Shown here in pieces: positions 1 through 8,034 of a DNA stretch of 38,548 bases. The notes beneath the pieces are model-generated. The model was not told where the DNA came from and searched no databases. It worked only from the letters and a program-made list of their open reading frames with translations. A program made the translations under genes and the position numbers. Positions within the stretch are counted from its first letter, which is position 1, and each line of letters begins with the position of its first letter. This DNA comes from a virus. Location of the stretch: positions 1 to 38,548 of IMG/VR virus record IMGVR_UViG_3300010370_000088; one strand, written 5' to 3'.

Positions 1-344
1 GAGAATTGCTCTCGTGCCTCAATATAACTACACTCTGCCTTGGTTTTACAAAAATAAAGTATGTCTCTGCGAAATTTATCTGTGCCTAACTTTGCTACGT
101 CTGACGACAATTGATCGTTGGATCCATAATAATCCTTCCAATCACTTTCTACTTTGCCTCTAATACGTTTTTTTCTCTTGTTGCCATTTTTTAACTTCAC
201 TACTCGCACAGTGGTCTTGGCAAACTTAGCCAGTTTTTTGCCTATGTATTTTCTGTTGTTGGTAAGATTGGTTATGATATAAACAAAGCCTATATATTCT
301 TCTGCTATTTCTTCTACTAGTTCGTTGTTATAATACCAAGACAT
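1..344 (-). CDS. SegE-like GIY-YIG endonuclease, truncated by the left edge
   Basis: Reading leftward from the ATG at 344 gives 114 uninterrupted codons that run off the window. The start is MSWYYNNELVEEIAEEYIGF; the segment GFVYIITNLTNN followed by KYIGKK is the GIY-YIG pattern. Further on come a W..YYGSN segment, FRRDILYFC and a SYIEA segment, the order seen in phage SegE-type GIY-YIG proteins. Such enzymes cut DNA at specific sites and may act as free-standing homing endonucleases or as resident nucleases. The ATG lies 3 nt beyond the stop of the upstream gene and has no obvious Shine-Dalgarno, so translational coupling is likely. The C-terminus is outside the window, so completeness cannot be judged. 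Family assignment is by motif memory, not a search. Confidence 0.8.
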   Translation of the reverse strand, partial: MSWYYNNELVEEIAEEYIGFVYIITNLTNNRKYIGKKLAKFAKTTVRVVKLKNGNKRKKRIRGKVESDWKDYYGSNDQLSSDVAKLGTDKFRRDILYFCKTKAECSYIEAREQF

Positions 345-347
345 CTA

Positions 348-605
348 CTATGTAGCAGAATCTTGGTCAGGTGCCTTGGGTTTTTGGGGTTGTCCTCTGG
401 GTTTATAGTTTTCGCTTGCTCTTCTTTGCCTAAATTTATAACTGTGTAATAATTCTTTTTTCATTTGATACGTAAGTTGTTTTATATTCTCCAAATTTAT
501 TCTACATCTGCGAGCACTAGCCATAGTTCGTTCAACTGCAAACTGTTGATAGTTTGTAAAATATATCCTAAACTCACGCATTAATTTTTCGTGCAGGTCC
601 TCCAT
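348..605 (-). CDS. Small basic protein, possibly histone H1 (Hc1)-like
   Basis: This 85-aa protein starts with MEDLHEKLMREFRIYFTN, has a helical centre with a SARRCRINLENIKQL segment, and ends in a basic, proline-rich tail (PRGQPQKPKAP). Short proteins of this plan, with an acidic/helical N-terminus and an A-R-x-x-L-x-x-I/L-K-x-L helix, are often annotated as phage histone H1-like proteins in marine T4-like phages; I infer membership from pattern only. The ATG overlaps the gp46 stop by one base (TAATG on the coding strand), so it is cotranslated with gp46. A role in DNA binding would fit the basic tail but is not shown. It could equally be an unrelated small phage protein. Confidence 0.6.
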   Translation of the reverse strand: MEDLHEKLMREFRIYFTNYQQFAVERTMASARRCRINLENIKQLTYQMKKELLHSYKFRQRRASENYKPRGQPQKPKAPDQDSAT

Positions 606-2386
606 TACTCTGCAAACTCCAAATCATTTGCATAACTGGTAAAGCCATTTTCTTTTACAACTTTAAGAACGTTATTAACACGACCTACAAGTTCATCTTT
701 ATGACTGATCAAGTAGATATTTTTATTTCTTTCTCTACCCATTTTTTTCAATAAGGCTAGCGCATTTTCTACACCAGCAGCATCTAGACCATTGTCGATG
801 AGTTCATCAATAAACAAGAGATTAATATTTTGATAAAGGCTTTCCCACACGTCTCGGAAACTCCAACTTAAACCAAGTATTAATCTATTACGTTCACCAC
901 GACTTAGGTTGTCAAAGTCCAGTTCTTGTCCTAGTTGCATAATCTCTACGTTAAGATCATTTAAGAAACTAACCTGATGCGGTAATCCTAGCCTATCTAG
1001 ATAGTAGGTCAATCTGTTATTAAGGTAAGCAAGGTTCTGATCAATGATCTTTTTACGGATAAAACTGTCCTTGTTGGTTAGTAGTTTAAGTAAAAACTCC
1101 TGGTGATCCTTGGTTAGGGTGAGTTCATTAACCGTGTCCCAACTGATTTCTTGTAGAGCAGTGCTGCGAAGTTCATCTATTTGTTCTTGGTAAGGGTCGA
1201 TTTCTTCACTGCGTTTGATTAAGGCTGCTTCTAATATATTAAGATTGTTTTGATGTTTGAGTGCCTCTTCAAGAGTGTCATAATATGTAATAGGTCTGCC
1301 ATTAATGTCGCCTATCTCATCTAATTCAGCAACTACTCGTGATAATTTTTCATCTACACTATCTAGATAACGTGCTGCTTCACTGAGGTTACGCTGGGCT
1401 TCTGCTTTCATTTCACTGTGCATATGATCATCGTGAAGTCCTCTTTTACATTCAGGGCATTTATGCGCAGCCAGTTGTTCTAAACTTTTAACAAACTGTT
1501 TATGATTTTTCTCGGCCTGTCCCACCGCAGTTTCTAAAGTAGCACGTTCTTTGTTAAGACTTGTAATACGTGCTGACAATGTGATATAGGATTCTAGTTT
1601 GCTGTGCTGAACTAGTTCGTTATCAATGTCAACATTCTTTAATTCTAGTATGCTGGCAGCAATTTTTTCTAGATCTATGTCCTGCTGTCTACGCCAAGCA
1701 CTTTGTTTTGTGGTAAGCCCTGCGATACTTACTTCAATTTTTTCATTGCTACGTTTGATAGCCTCAATGTTAGCAGTTTCTTGTTGTATGTTGTCTTTGG
1801 TTAGACGAATTTGTTCTTTAAGACTTTCTGCTTTTTCACTTAGTATGGTAATACCTAACAGTTGTTCAATGATTTCTCGTTGTTCGTTGGCTCTAAGGCT
1901 AAGAAAAGGCTGTGTATAGGTGTTCAGTGCCACAACATGTTGAAACATTGTATGGCTCATACCTAGTAATTCATCAATGTCTTTTTGGGTTTCACGCATA
2001 TCACCTTGAGCATCATCGGTTTCTTCTATGCTCTTTTCAGTGTCATTGACGAAAAATCTCATCACTGTAGGCTTGCGACCACGTTCTACTCTATATTTGT
2101 TACCTGACTTTTCAAAAGTTAGTGTAACTAACATATTTTTGTTATTAATTTTATTGATAAGGTTATCTTTTTTGATACTAGTGAGGGCTTGGCCGTAGAG
2201 CGCATAACTTAGAGCATTGACGATTGTGGTTTTTCCTGTGCCATTACGGCTACCTGAATCATCACCTCCCTGGTCTAAATTTTCGCCTAATACTAAAGTT
2301 AATTGCTCTCGGCCAAAATCGACAGCCTGGGTTTGATTACCCACGCTCATAAAATTTTTAACAGTTAATTCTTTTAAACGAATCAT
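605..2386 (-). CDS. 46: gp46 recombination endonuclease subunit (Rad50/SbcC-like ATPase)
   Basis: This 593-aa SMC-type ATPase pairs with gp47 to resect DNA ends for recombination-dependent replication. Visible elements: P-loop ending RNGTGKTT (about residues 47-54), two long coiled-coil arms, zinc hook CPEC at 310-313, ABC signature LSRGE at 494-498, Walker B INLLFIDE at 521-528, D-loop NGLD at 532-535, and the H-loop histidine in ISHKDE near 562. The length is close to T4 gp46. Between the first strand and the P-loop there are about ten extra residues rich in G, D and S (37-46), unlike the compact T4 P-loop. The start codon overlaps the gp47 stop (ATGA), with no separate Shine-Dalgarno, so it is probably translated by coupling from gp47. 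Confidence 0.95.
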   Translation of the reverse strand: MIRLKELTVKNFMSVGNQTQAVDFGREQLTLVLGENLDQGGDDSGSRNGTGKTTIVNALSYALYGQALTSIKKDNLINKINNKNMLVTLTFEKSGNKYRVERGRKPTVMRFFVNDTEKSIEETDDAQGDMRETQKDIDELLGMSHTMFQHVVALNTYTQPFLSLRANEQREIIEQLLGITILSEKAESLKEQIRLTKDNIQQETANIEAIKRSNEKIEVSIAGLTTKQSAWRRQQDIDLEKIAASILELKNVDIDNELVQHSKLESYITLSARITSLNKERATLETAVGQAEKNHKQFVKSLEQLAAHKCPECKRGLHDDHMHSEMKAEAQRNLSEAARYLDSVDEKLSRVVAELDEIGDINGRPITYYDTLEEALKHQNNLNILEAALIKRSEEIDPYQEQIDELRSTALQEISWDTVNELTLTKDHQEFLLKLLTNKDSFIRKKIIDQNLAYLNNRLTYYLDRLGLPHQVSFLNDLNVEIMQLGQELDFDNLSRGERNRLILGLSWSFRDVWESLYQNINLLFIDELIDNGLDAAGVENALALLKKMGRERNKNIYLISHKDELVGRVNNVLKVVKENGFTSYANDLEFAE

Positions 2387-3396
2387 AAGTTGTTGTATAT
2401 TTCTAGTAATCTCTTTTTATCAATATTATTACTTTCAATTCCAAGTAATTGATTGATAACAATTTCATCAACACTTTCAAAAGCCTTAATGTCAATGTTG
2501 GTTTCTATTTCTAATTCTTTCTTTTCTGGGATTAGTGTAAGTTCTCTAATTTCATAGTTAGAGTAAAAGTTTTCTTTGATAAAGTTTGCTTCCTCGTAAC
2601 TGATATCGATGTCAATGGATACTCTTAGATGCATTTTAGGTCGGATAATTTTATCAGCATCGTCAATAAGTTGGCTTAGTTTCACAGTTCTGAATGTAGG
2701 TTGGTCCATCCAAGCAATATGCCAAGGATCTTCTCCCCATGTCATTACTGTCATTCCTCGCTCATCGTCCCAACTGTCCGAGTAGTTATGGGGGAATGCG
2801 TTTCCAATGTACATCATATTTTGTTTGTTTTGTCGTTTATGGAAGTGTCCACTAAAGCCACGTTCGTATTGTTTAAAATGTTCTAATTGTATTTCTCCAT
2901 GATCAGGCATTTGAACCATGGCATTCATATAGAACAAAGGCAGTTCGAAGTGCCCAAAGATGTATTGTGCTTTATTGTTTTGTATTTTACGCCACTCATC
3001 ACCTACTAGCCAAGGACACATAGTTACATTATCTATGGTCATAGGCTTGTCTACAATGGTTATACCTGGTACATACTTACCAAACTCTACGCTATGAATG
3101 TCTCGTTTGTCTTTATAGTATAAATCGTGATTGCCTGGAAAAAAGAAAAACTGATCAAATGCTTTTCCGAGTTTTTCTAACGCTCTAAGGCTATAATCCA
3201 TAGTAGTAATATTAAGGCTATTACGATTATGATGCCAATCACCAAGAAACATTCCAGTATCACATCCATGAAATTTCGCCTGTTCAATGTACCAATCAAC
3301 AAAATCTAGGCAATCCTGATTATGTGTATGACTGTTTGATTTTAAACCAAAATGTATGTCTGTAAATAGTGCTACTTTATCGAATAGATTACTCAT
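2383..3396 (-). CDS. 47: gp47 recombination nuclease subunit (Mre11/SbcD-like)
   Basis: This 337-aa calcineurin-like metallophosphoesterase is the nuclease partner of gp46. All expected metal-binding motifs are present: FTDIHFG (D13, H15), LGDWHH (D53), PGNHD (N89, H90, D91), FGHFE (H149) and GHFH (183-186). These ligate two Mn ions in the Mre11 family. Its length is near that of T4 gp47 and no motif is lost, so it should be active. The start at 3396 is supported by GGAGG just upstream (3401-3405). It is the first gene of a leftward unit 47-46-small basic protein-SegE, driven by the promoter at 3414-3442, and overlaps gp46 by 4 nt. Confidence 0.95.
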   Translation of the reverse strand: MSNLFDKVALFTDIHFGLKSNSHTHNQDCLDFVDWYIEQAKFHGCDTGMFLGDWHHNRNSLNITTMDYSLRALEKLGKAFDQFFFFPGNHDLYYKDKRDIHSVEFGKYVPGITIVDKPMTIDNVTMCPWLVGDEWRKIQNNKAQYIFGHFELPLFYMNAMVQMPDHGEIQLEHFKQYERGFSGHFHKRQNKQNMMYIGNAFPHNYSDSWDDERGMTVMTWGEDPWHIAWMDQPTFRTVKLSQLIDDADKIIRPKMHLRVSIDIDISYEEANFIKENFYSNYEIRELTLIPEKKELEIETNIDIKAFESVDEIVINQLLGIESNNIDKKRLLEIYNNL

Positions 3397-3400
3397 CTAG

Positions 3401-3405
3401 CCTCC
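3401..3405 (-). promoter_or_regulatory. Ribosome binding site of gene 47
   Basis: The coding strand reads GGAGG four bases before the ATG at 3396. It fixes the gp47 start. Confidence 0.7.
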
Positions 3406-3413
3406 GTTGACCT

Positions 3414-3442
3414 ATTATAACTGATATAAATTTTAAGGTCAA
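3414..3442 (-). promoter_or_regulatory. sigma70-type promoter for the 47-46 operon
   Basis: On the minus strand, TTGACC (3442-3437) and TATAAT (3419-3414) are separated by exactly 17 nt. This is 5/6 at -35, 6/6 at -10 and optimal spacing. It points at gene 47, whose ATG is about 18 nt beyond the -10 box. The -35 overlaps the last codon and stop of gp55. It is expected to be read by unmodified host RNA polymerase, consistent with early or middle expression of the recombination genes. Confidence 0.8.
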
Positions 3443-4263
3443 TCTTCATTATACTCATATCGTTTCAATGCTGCTGCGTGTTCACCTTCACTAGTTCTGC
3501 TATAACTTGGGTTCATGCCGTTCATTTCTAGTAGGTCATCACGTATAACTTGGTTACGTTTTTCTATATTGATAATTCTTACAAAGCTATTAGTCACAGC
3601 CGCTGTAAAGTAAGCAAACGGATTATTTGACTTGCTTTCATCGAACTGTAGACCAATTTGTGTAAGTTGAAGTATAGCCTGGCCTTTCATTTCATCGTTA
3701 TAAGTATATCCTCTTACATTACCACGAGTAGCATAACGTTCACATAATTTGATGTACATTCGAGCTAGGTTGTTAGTGATTTGACCATGCTCTTTGTTAA
3801 ATTTTCCTTTTTCAACACTTCCCTTCCAGTGACTTTTTCCAACACAGGTCAGAATATCCTCGTCGTTAAATTTCCAGTGCTGGAACGGAGGAAAGTTAAC
3901 TTTGTCTCGTCCATCTGCTTCTGTTTTAGGATTCTTTTTTCTAGTAGCGTTAACCGGAATATGTTCGTATGTCATAATCCTAAATACTAAATCTGTTTTG
4001 GGAATTTTTTTGTAATCAACTTCGCAGTCGGCCTGTTTTATTTTCTCTCCAGCCATTTTACGTTGTTCAAATTCAAGTTGACCTAATCTTTTAGCACGAT
4101 TTCGTTTGGCTTCTGCAATTGTTCTGATGTTTATGCGATCTATTGTAGGAAGTATTATATCGTATTGATGATATTCTTTTTGAGTAAATGAGCAGTAAGT
4201 ATTTTTGCTTTTATGGATTTCATCAAGTAAATCTTTATTATTAAGATAGTTAATTTTTGTCAT
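3439..4263 (-). CDS. 55: gp55 late-transcription sigma factor
   Basis: This 274-aa protein matches T4 gp55 at both ends. The N-terminus (KINYLNNKDLLDEI, about residues 3-16) resembles the T4 YNYVNNKELL start. Residues about 155-245 carry the gp55 core, including YTYNDEMKGQAILQL, FDESKSNNPFAYFT and a following IEKRN segment. gp55 is a minimal sigma subunit that places host RNA polymerase on TATAAATA late promoters, with the sliding clamp and gp33 as coactivators. Between these parts lies an extra, highly charged stretch (about 25-145) not present in T4 gp55, making the protein roughly 90 aa longer. The gene has its own consensus promoter (4280-4308) and an AAAGGA ribosome site before the ATG. 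Boxes matching its likely target precede the virion units of this window. Confidence 0.88.
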   Translation of the reverse strand: MTKINYLNNKDLLDEIHKSKNTYCSFTQKEYHQYDIILPTIDRINIRTIAEAKRNRAKRLGQLEFEQRKMAGEKIKQADCEVDYKKIPKTDLVFRIMTYEHIPVNATRKKNPKTEADGRDKVNFPPFQHWKFNDEDILTCVGKSHWKGSVEKGKFNKEHGQITNNLARMYIKLCERYATRGNVRGYTYNDEMKGQAILQLTQIGLQFDESKSNNPFAYFTAAVTNSFVRIINIEKRNQVIRDDLLEMNGMNPSYSRTSEGEHAAALKRYEYNED

Positions 4264-4279
4264 ATAAATCCTTTCTCTT

Positions 4280-4308
4280 ATTATAAACTACGCAGTTAAT
4301 TTTGTCAA
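4280..4308 (-). promoter_or_regulatory. Perfect-consensus sigma70 promoter for gene 55
   Basis: The minus strand reads TTGACA (4308-4303), 17 nt, TATAAT (4285-4280): 12/12 to the bacterial housekeeping consensus with ideal spacing. Transcription would run leftward into gp55, whose ATG is at 4263. It lies in the 68-nt divergent gap and its -35 box abuts the rightward late box at 4308-4315. Confidence 0.88.
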
Positions 4309-4315
4309 CTAAATA
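4308..4315 (+). promoter_or_regulatory. Candidate gp55-dependent late promoter (ACTAAATA)
   Basis: ACTAAATA lies 16 nt upstream of the ATG at 4332, at the head of the baseplate unit. It differs from the T4 late box TATAAATA at two positions and matches the other boxes found at 10750, 27528, 31566 and 35084. No -35 element is needed for gp55 promoters. Confidence 0.6.
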
Positions 4316-4319
4316 ATTT

Positions 4320-4325
4320 AAGGAG
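4320..4325 (+). promoter_or_regulatory. Ribosome binding site of the tube-cap gene
   Basis: AAGGAG sits 6 nt before the ATG at 4332, a near-ideal Shine-Dalgarno, and supports that start. Confidence 0.75.
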
Positions 4326-4331
4326 TTTTTT

Positions 4332-5387
4332 ATGGGTTTGTTCGATAAAGTAGGCAGTGTTTTGAACACTGTAGGTACTGTAGCCAATACTCTAGGATCT
4401 GGGTTTGGAGGACAAAACAGTACTTTAGGCAAATTAGCAGGGGCACTTAATAATTTATCTAATCCTGTAGGTATGATTAGTGCATTACGAAGTATGAATG
4501 TGCCAAATGCTGCCAATCCAAGTTATAAAAGTTCAGTTGGTAATGTACAAATGGGCGGCGATGCAGAGGAAAATGATTGGAGAGTAAGGTTAAGCATTCC
4601 GCAAAACTATGATTTTAGACAAAGTCCAGTGCTACAGCCTTTGGTTAATGCAGGCGGATTAGTTTTTCCTTATACACCAACAATTGCAATATCCGGTACC
4701 GCTTCTTATGATACTACCCCTATTACTCATCAGAATTATGCCTATTTTAACTATGTAAATTCGACTGCTAGCAGTATTTCTATAACAGGTCCGTTTAATG
4801 TAGAGGATGCTATACAAGCACAATATTGGATTGCTGTTATTCATTACCTCAGAAGTGTAACAAAAATGTTTACAGGTGATAGCATTGATGCAGGAAATCC
4901 TCCACCTATGGTTTATCTTAATGCTTATGGAGATTATGTTTTTAAAAATGTGCCTGTTATTATAACTAGTTTTCAATGTGAATTGCCCCAAGATGTTGCT
5001 TATATTGCAACAACAGTAGGAACTAGTGGTCCAACATCAGGATTTGGAGCAGCCAGCGGAGGAAAAGGACAAACCGTTGAAAATGCTGCAAATATGATGG
5101 GGGCTCTGGGGGGCGTAGCAGGATTCTTAGGAAAAAGTAAAGCGGCTGGATCACTTGGTGCAGCATCTGGAGCACTTAATTTAGTAAATGGTGTTAGTAA
5201 TATGTTACAAGGATCTACTGGTGGTGGCAGTGCTCCTTTTAGCACAGGAGGTAAAACTCATGTTCCAGTTAAAAGTCAAATTACTGTAGCCTGTCAACCA
5301 GTTTGGAGTAGACAAAAAGTTCGCAGATTTAATTTAGACGAGTTTGTTCAAGGCAAGTATGTTGACAGTAAACCAGGATATCTATAA
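4332..5387 (+). CDS. Baseplate tail-tube cap/initiator-like protein (gp48/gp54 type)
   Basis: This 351-aa protein opens with a small-residue N-terminal segment and then a beta-rich domain (about 75-235) containing VFPYTPTIAISGTASYD, a QAQYWIAVIHYLRSVTKMF helix, GNPPP and AYGDYVFKNVPV. I associate this pattern with proteins annotated as the baseplate tube cap of marine T4-like phages (gp48/gp54-like), which link the hub to the tail tube. Residues about 230-310 are Gly/Ala/Ser-rich and probably flexible. It is the first gene of the rightward baseplate unit, overlaps gp53 by one base (TAATG), and has a strong ribosome site. The choice between gp48 and gp54 cannot be made by eye. Confidence 0.65.
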   Translation: MGLFDKVGSVLNTVGTVANTLGSGFGGQNSTLGKLAGALNNLSNPVGMISALRSMNVPNAANPSYKSSVGNVQMGGDAEENDWRVRLSIPQNYDFRQSPVLQPLVNAGGLVFPYTPTIAISGTASYDTTPITHQNYAYFNYVNSTASSISITGPFNVEDAIQAQYWIAVIHYLRSVTKMFTGDSIDAGNPPPMVYLNAYGDYVFKNVPVIITSFQCELPQDVAYIATTVGTSGPTSGFGAASGGKGQTVENAANMMGALGGVAGFLGKSKAAGSLGAASGALNLVNGVSNMLQGSTGGGSAPFSTGGKTHVPVKSQITVACQPVWSRQKVRRFNLDEFVQGKYVDSKPGYL

Positions 5388-5686
5388 TGGCAGAATATAA
5401 AGATAATAGCCCGTGGCATAGAACCCCTATTGTTAATAACTATCTTAGTTATTTTAGAATTAGGCCAATTAAAGCAGAGGCCGACGATCCTGTTTATAAA
5501 ATTGAAGCACAGTATACACATAGACCCGATCTTTTGGCCTATGATATCTATCATGATGCTAAATTATGGTGGGTATTTGCGCAACGCAATATGGATGTTA
5601 TCACAGATCCTATATATGATTTTATTCCAGGTGTTGAAATATATTTGCCTAAAAAAGTTAATATAAAAGAAAGTTTAGGAATATAA
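5387..5686 (+). CDS. 53: gp53 baseplate wedge subunit
   Basis: This 99-aa protein carries the typical gp53 core: YTHRPDLLAYDIYHDAKLWW, then FAQRNMDVITDPIYDF and PGVEIYLPK. gp53 joins adjacent wedges around the hub during baseplate assembly and has a LysM-like fold. It is about half the length of T4 gp53, as in marine relatives, and the N-terminal extension is short. It starts on the last base of the preceding stop and its own stop overlaps the next ATG by one base (TAATG), so the three genes are tightly coupled. Confidence 0.88.
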   Translation: MAEYKDNSPWHRTPIVNNYLSYFRIRPIKAEADDPVYKIEAQYTHRPDLLAYDIYHDAKLWWVFAQRNMDVITDPIYDFIPGVEIYLPKKVNIKESLGI

Positions 5687-8034
5687 TGAGTCTTCTTAAT
5701 ACTGCTCTTAATGTTGCCAATACATTAAACTCTAGTAACAGAAATGTTTTATCAAATGTTACGCAGGTTACTAGTGGATTTACTGCGGTTGCTAACAACA
5801 TGGCTAACAATCTTAAACAAATGGCACAATTAGGACAAACAAATTTAGGGTTATCTAATGCGCTTAAAGCAGGTTTTGATCCAAAGACTGGAGCGGGAGA
5901 GTTTGGTAGTAAACTTTTTCCTGGTCTAAATCGTAATTCTTCTCAAGGCTTTACACTACCAGAAGTAAAAGCGTCTGACAAAGGTATTTTAGAAAATGAA
6001 TTATTTGATTATAGTATCTATAATTACCATTTTACGTTGAGCGTTTTAAGTAAAGGTCAGTATAATAATTATACTTATGTAGGAGGAGATCTTGGACAAG
6101 TTATACTATCTAGTGCAGGAGCAGTAAAAGAAGATGAGTTAGTACAAACTGCTTCCGGGAAATTAGACTATCATATTGAAAATTTAAGAATTACTAGTGT
6201 GGCAGGGTTAAATGAAAGCACTGGTAATACTAATGCTTTAAATTTAAGTTTTCAAATTATTGAGCCATACAGTATGGGATTATTTTTCCAAGCGTTGCAG
6301 GTCGCAGCCTTAAAACAAGGATATATGAACTATGCAGATGTTCCTATTTTATTAACAATAAAATTTACAGGGCATCATGACCCAGATAATCTAAACATTG
6401 AATCTAGAATTAGTAGAAAATATATACCATTGAAGATTCGCGAAATACAAATGAATGTTAGTAACAAAGGATGTACCTACGATGTAGAAGCATATCCTTA
6501 TAACGAAGTTGGATTTAGTGATGCTTATGTTCAAGTTAAAACAGATACACAAATTATTTGTGATGAAAATGTTCCTAAAACAGTGGAACAATTATTAAGA
6601 AAAAGTGAAAAAAGTCTAAAGCATGTTATTAACCAATGGTACAAAGAACGAGTTAAACAGAATACTACAAAATTTTATGATGAAATAGATATTGTGTTTC
6701 CAGACGAGTCAAGAAATGACGAAAGTCTTAATAAAATGGGTGCAAGTAATCTTGGATTTAGTAATTATAACACAGGGAGCAATGGTTTTGCAGAAGATAA
6801 TTTTGTCTATGAAAATGGAGTCTATAAACGAGGCAAAATGAAAATAAATCCTAGCAACGGTGTATTCACATTTGATCAAGGTCAACTAGTAACTGATATT
6901 ATTAATCAAGTTATTTTAACCAGTGAATATCCTAAGTATGCTTTAAAAAATTGGACTCCACAAGGACAAATTAGATGGTGGAGGATTGATGTAAAACATT
7001 ATTTTAAAGGAACCGAAGATCCTGTAACTGGTTATTGTCCAAAGAAAACTGTATACAGAATAGAAGAATATCTTGTAGATGCTCAAAAATTTACTAATGT
7101 TAACACAAAAAATCCAGGTGTAGAAAATAAGTGGAGGGAAGTAGTAAAACAATATTTTTACATTTATACAGGGCAGAATTTGGATGTTTTAGATTTAAGA
7201 TTAGAATTTAAAACAGGTTTTTATAAAGCATTGACAGCAGATCAAGGAAAACTTAGCGAAGGTCAGCAAACGGCTCAAGCATATGGCGGAAGCAATCAAG
7301 AGCACATAGGCAAAGAAGATGCTAAAACTCCAGAAGGTACAACTAAGGTAGAAAAAGTTCCTAGTCAAGCAGGGCTTAATGTACTTAAAACAAGAACGGC
7401 AGGAAAAGGTAGTGCATTTCAGCAAGATGATCCTGTTACACTTGCAGCAAGACAGTTTCATGACTTAGTAACTACAGGATATGACATGTTAAATTTAAAC
7501 ATGACCATATTAGGTGATCCTTTTTACATTGTAAGCAGTGGCACAGGAAATTATAGATCCAGTCATACTGCTAGGCAAAGTGTAAATGGTGATAGAGAAA
7601 TGGATTATGAAAGTGGAGAAGTATATATTGCTGTGTATTTCAGAACACCGGTTGATCAAAATCCAAGTAATAGGACTAACGCTAATTGGGATGGTATGTA
7701 TGATTTTGGACCTCCTGATAGCCAATTTCAGTTTAGCGGTTTGTTTAGAGTATTAAACATTAATAGTATATTTTCCAAAGGTAAATTTACACAAGAACTT
7801 ACACTAATTAGAGTACCCGATCAAGATAACAAAGGTGCAGAAGGAAAATTACTTCAGTCTAAGAATGATGCTCCTGGTGATGATCAACAAGGTCCAGAGC
7901 AATTAACTGAACTAGAGGAAGCAGATTTATCGGAAATTGGATTAAGTGAAGGTGCTCCAGAATGGCAAGGATCATTAGAGGCAACGTATGAACAAGAAGA
8001 ATATGCAAGTGAATTAGGAGATACAGATCTATGA
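5686..8034 (+). CDS. Large baseplate hub protein (likely gp27-position component)
   Basis: This 782-aa virion protein lies immediately before the gp5 spike gene and overlaps it by 4 nt (ATGA). The first ~90 residues are low-complexity and N/A/S-rich. Residues about 105-310 form a beta-rich block with FTLSVLSKGQYNNYTYVGGD, ITSVAGLNE, FQIIEPYSMGLFFQAL and YIPLKIREI, which looks like a tail-tube/hub fold. A second block near 420-510 contains WWRIDVKHYF and a DAQKFTNVNTKNPG segment. The C-terminus is acidic. Position and fold style suggest it supplies the hub ring that T4 makes from gp27, but it is about twice the length of gp27 and I cannot confirm homology. No enzymatic motif is seen. Confidence 0.6.
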   Translation: MSLLNTALNVANTLNSSNRNVLSNVTQVTSGFTAVANNMANNLKQMAQLGQTNLGLSNALKAGFDPKTGAGEFGSKLFPGLNRNSSQGFTLPEVKASDKGILENELFDYSIYNYHFTLSVLSKGQYNNYTYVGGDLGQVILSSAGAVKEDELVQTASGKLDYHIENLRITSVAGLNESTGNTNALNLSFQIIEPYSMGLFFQALQVAALKQGYMNYADVPILLTIKFTGHHDPDNLNIESRISRKYIPLKIREIQMNVSNKGCTYDVEAYPYNEVGFSDAYVQVKTDTQIICDENVPKTVEQLLRKSEKSLKHVINQWYKERVKQNTTKFYDEIDIVFPDESRNDESLNKMGASNLGFSNYNTGSNGFAEDNFVYENGVYKRGKMKINPSNGVFTFDQGQLVTDIINQVILTSEYPKYALKNWTPQGQIRWWRIDVKHYFKGTEDPVTGYCPKKTVYRIEEYLVDAQKFTNVNTKNPGVENKWREVVKQYFYIYTGQNLDVLDLRLEFKTGFYKALTADQGKLSEGQQTAQAYGGSNQEHIGKEDAKTPEGTTKVEKVPSQAGLNVLKTRTAGKGSAFQQDDPVTLAARQFHDLVTTGYDMLNLNMTILGDPFYIVSSGTGNYRSSHTARQSVNGDREMDYESGEVYIAVYFRTPVDQNPSNRTNANWDGMYDFGPPDSQFQFSGLFRVLNINSIFSKGKFTQELTLIRVPDQDNKGAEGKLLQSKNDAPGDDQQGPEQLTELEEADLSEIGLSEGAPEWQGSLEATYEQEEYASELGDTDL

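Noticed and set aside
1626-1919. 97-codon rightward frame opposite gene 46
   Set aside because: It runs opposite the coiled-coil of gp46, and its Leu/Ser-rich composition is what antisense coiled-coil DNA gives.
4355-4371. 7-bp inverted repeat CAGTGTT/AACACTG just inside the tube-cap gene
   Set aside because: Short stem with a 3-nt loop in a repetitive coding stretch; no T-run and no sign of conservation. Likely chance.
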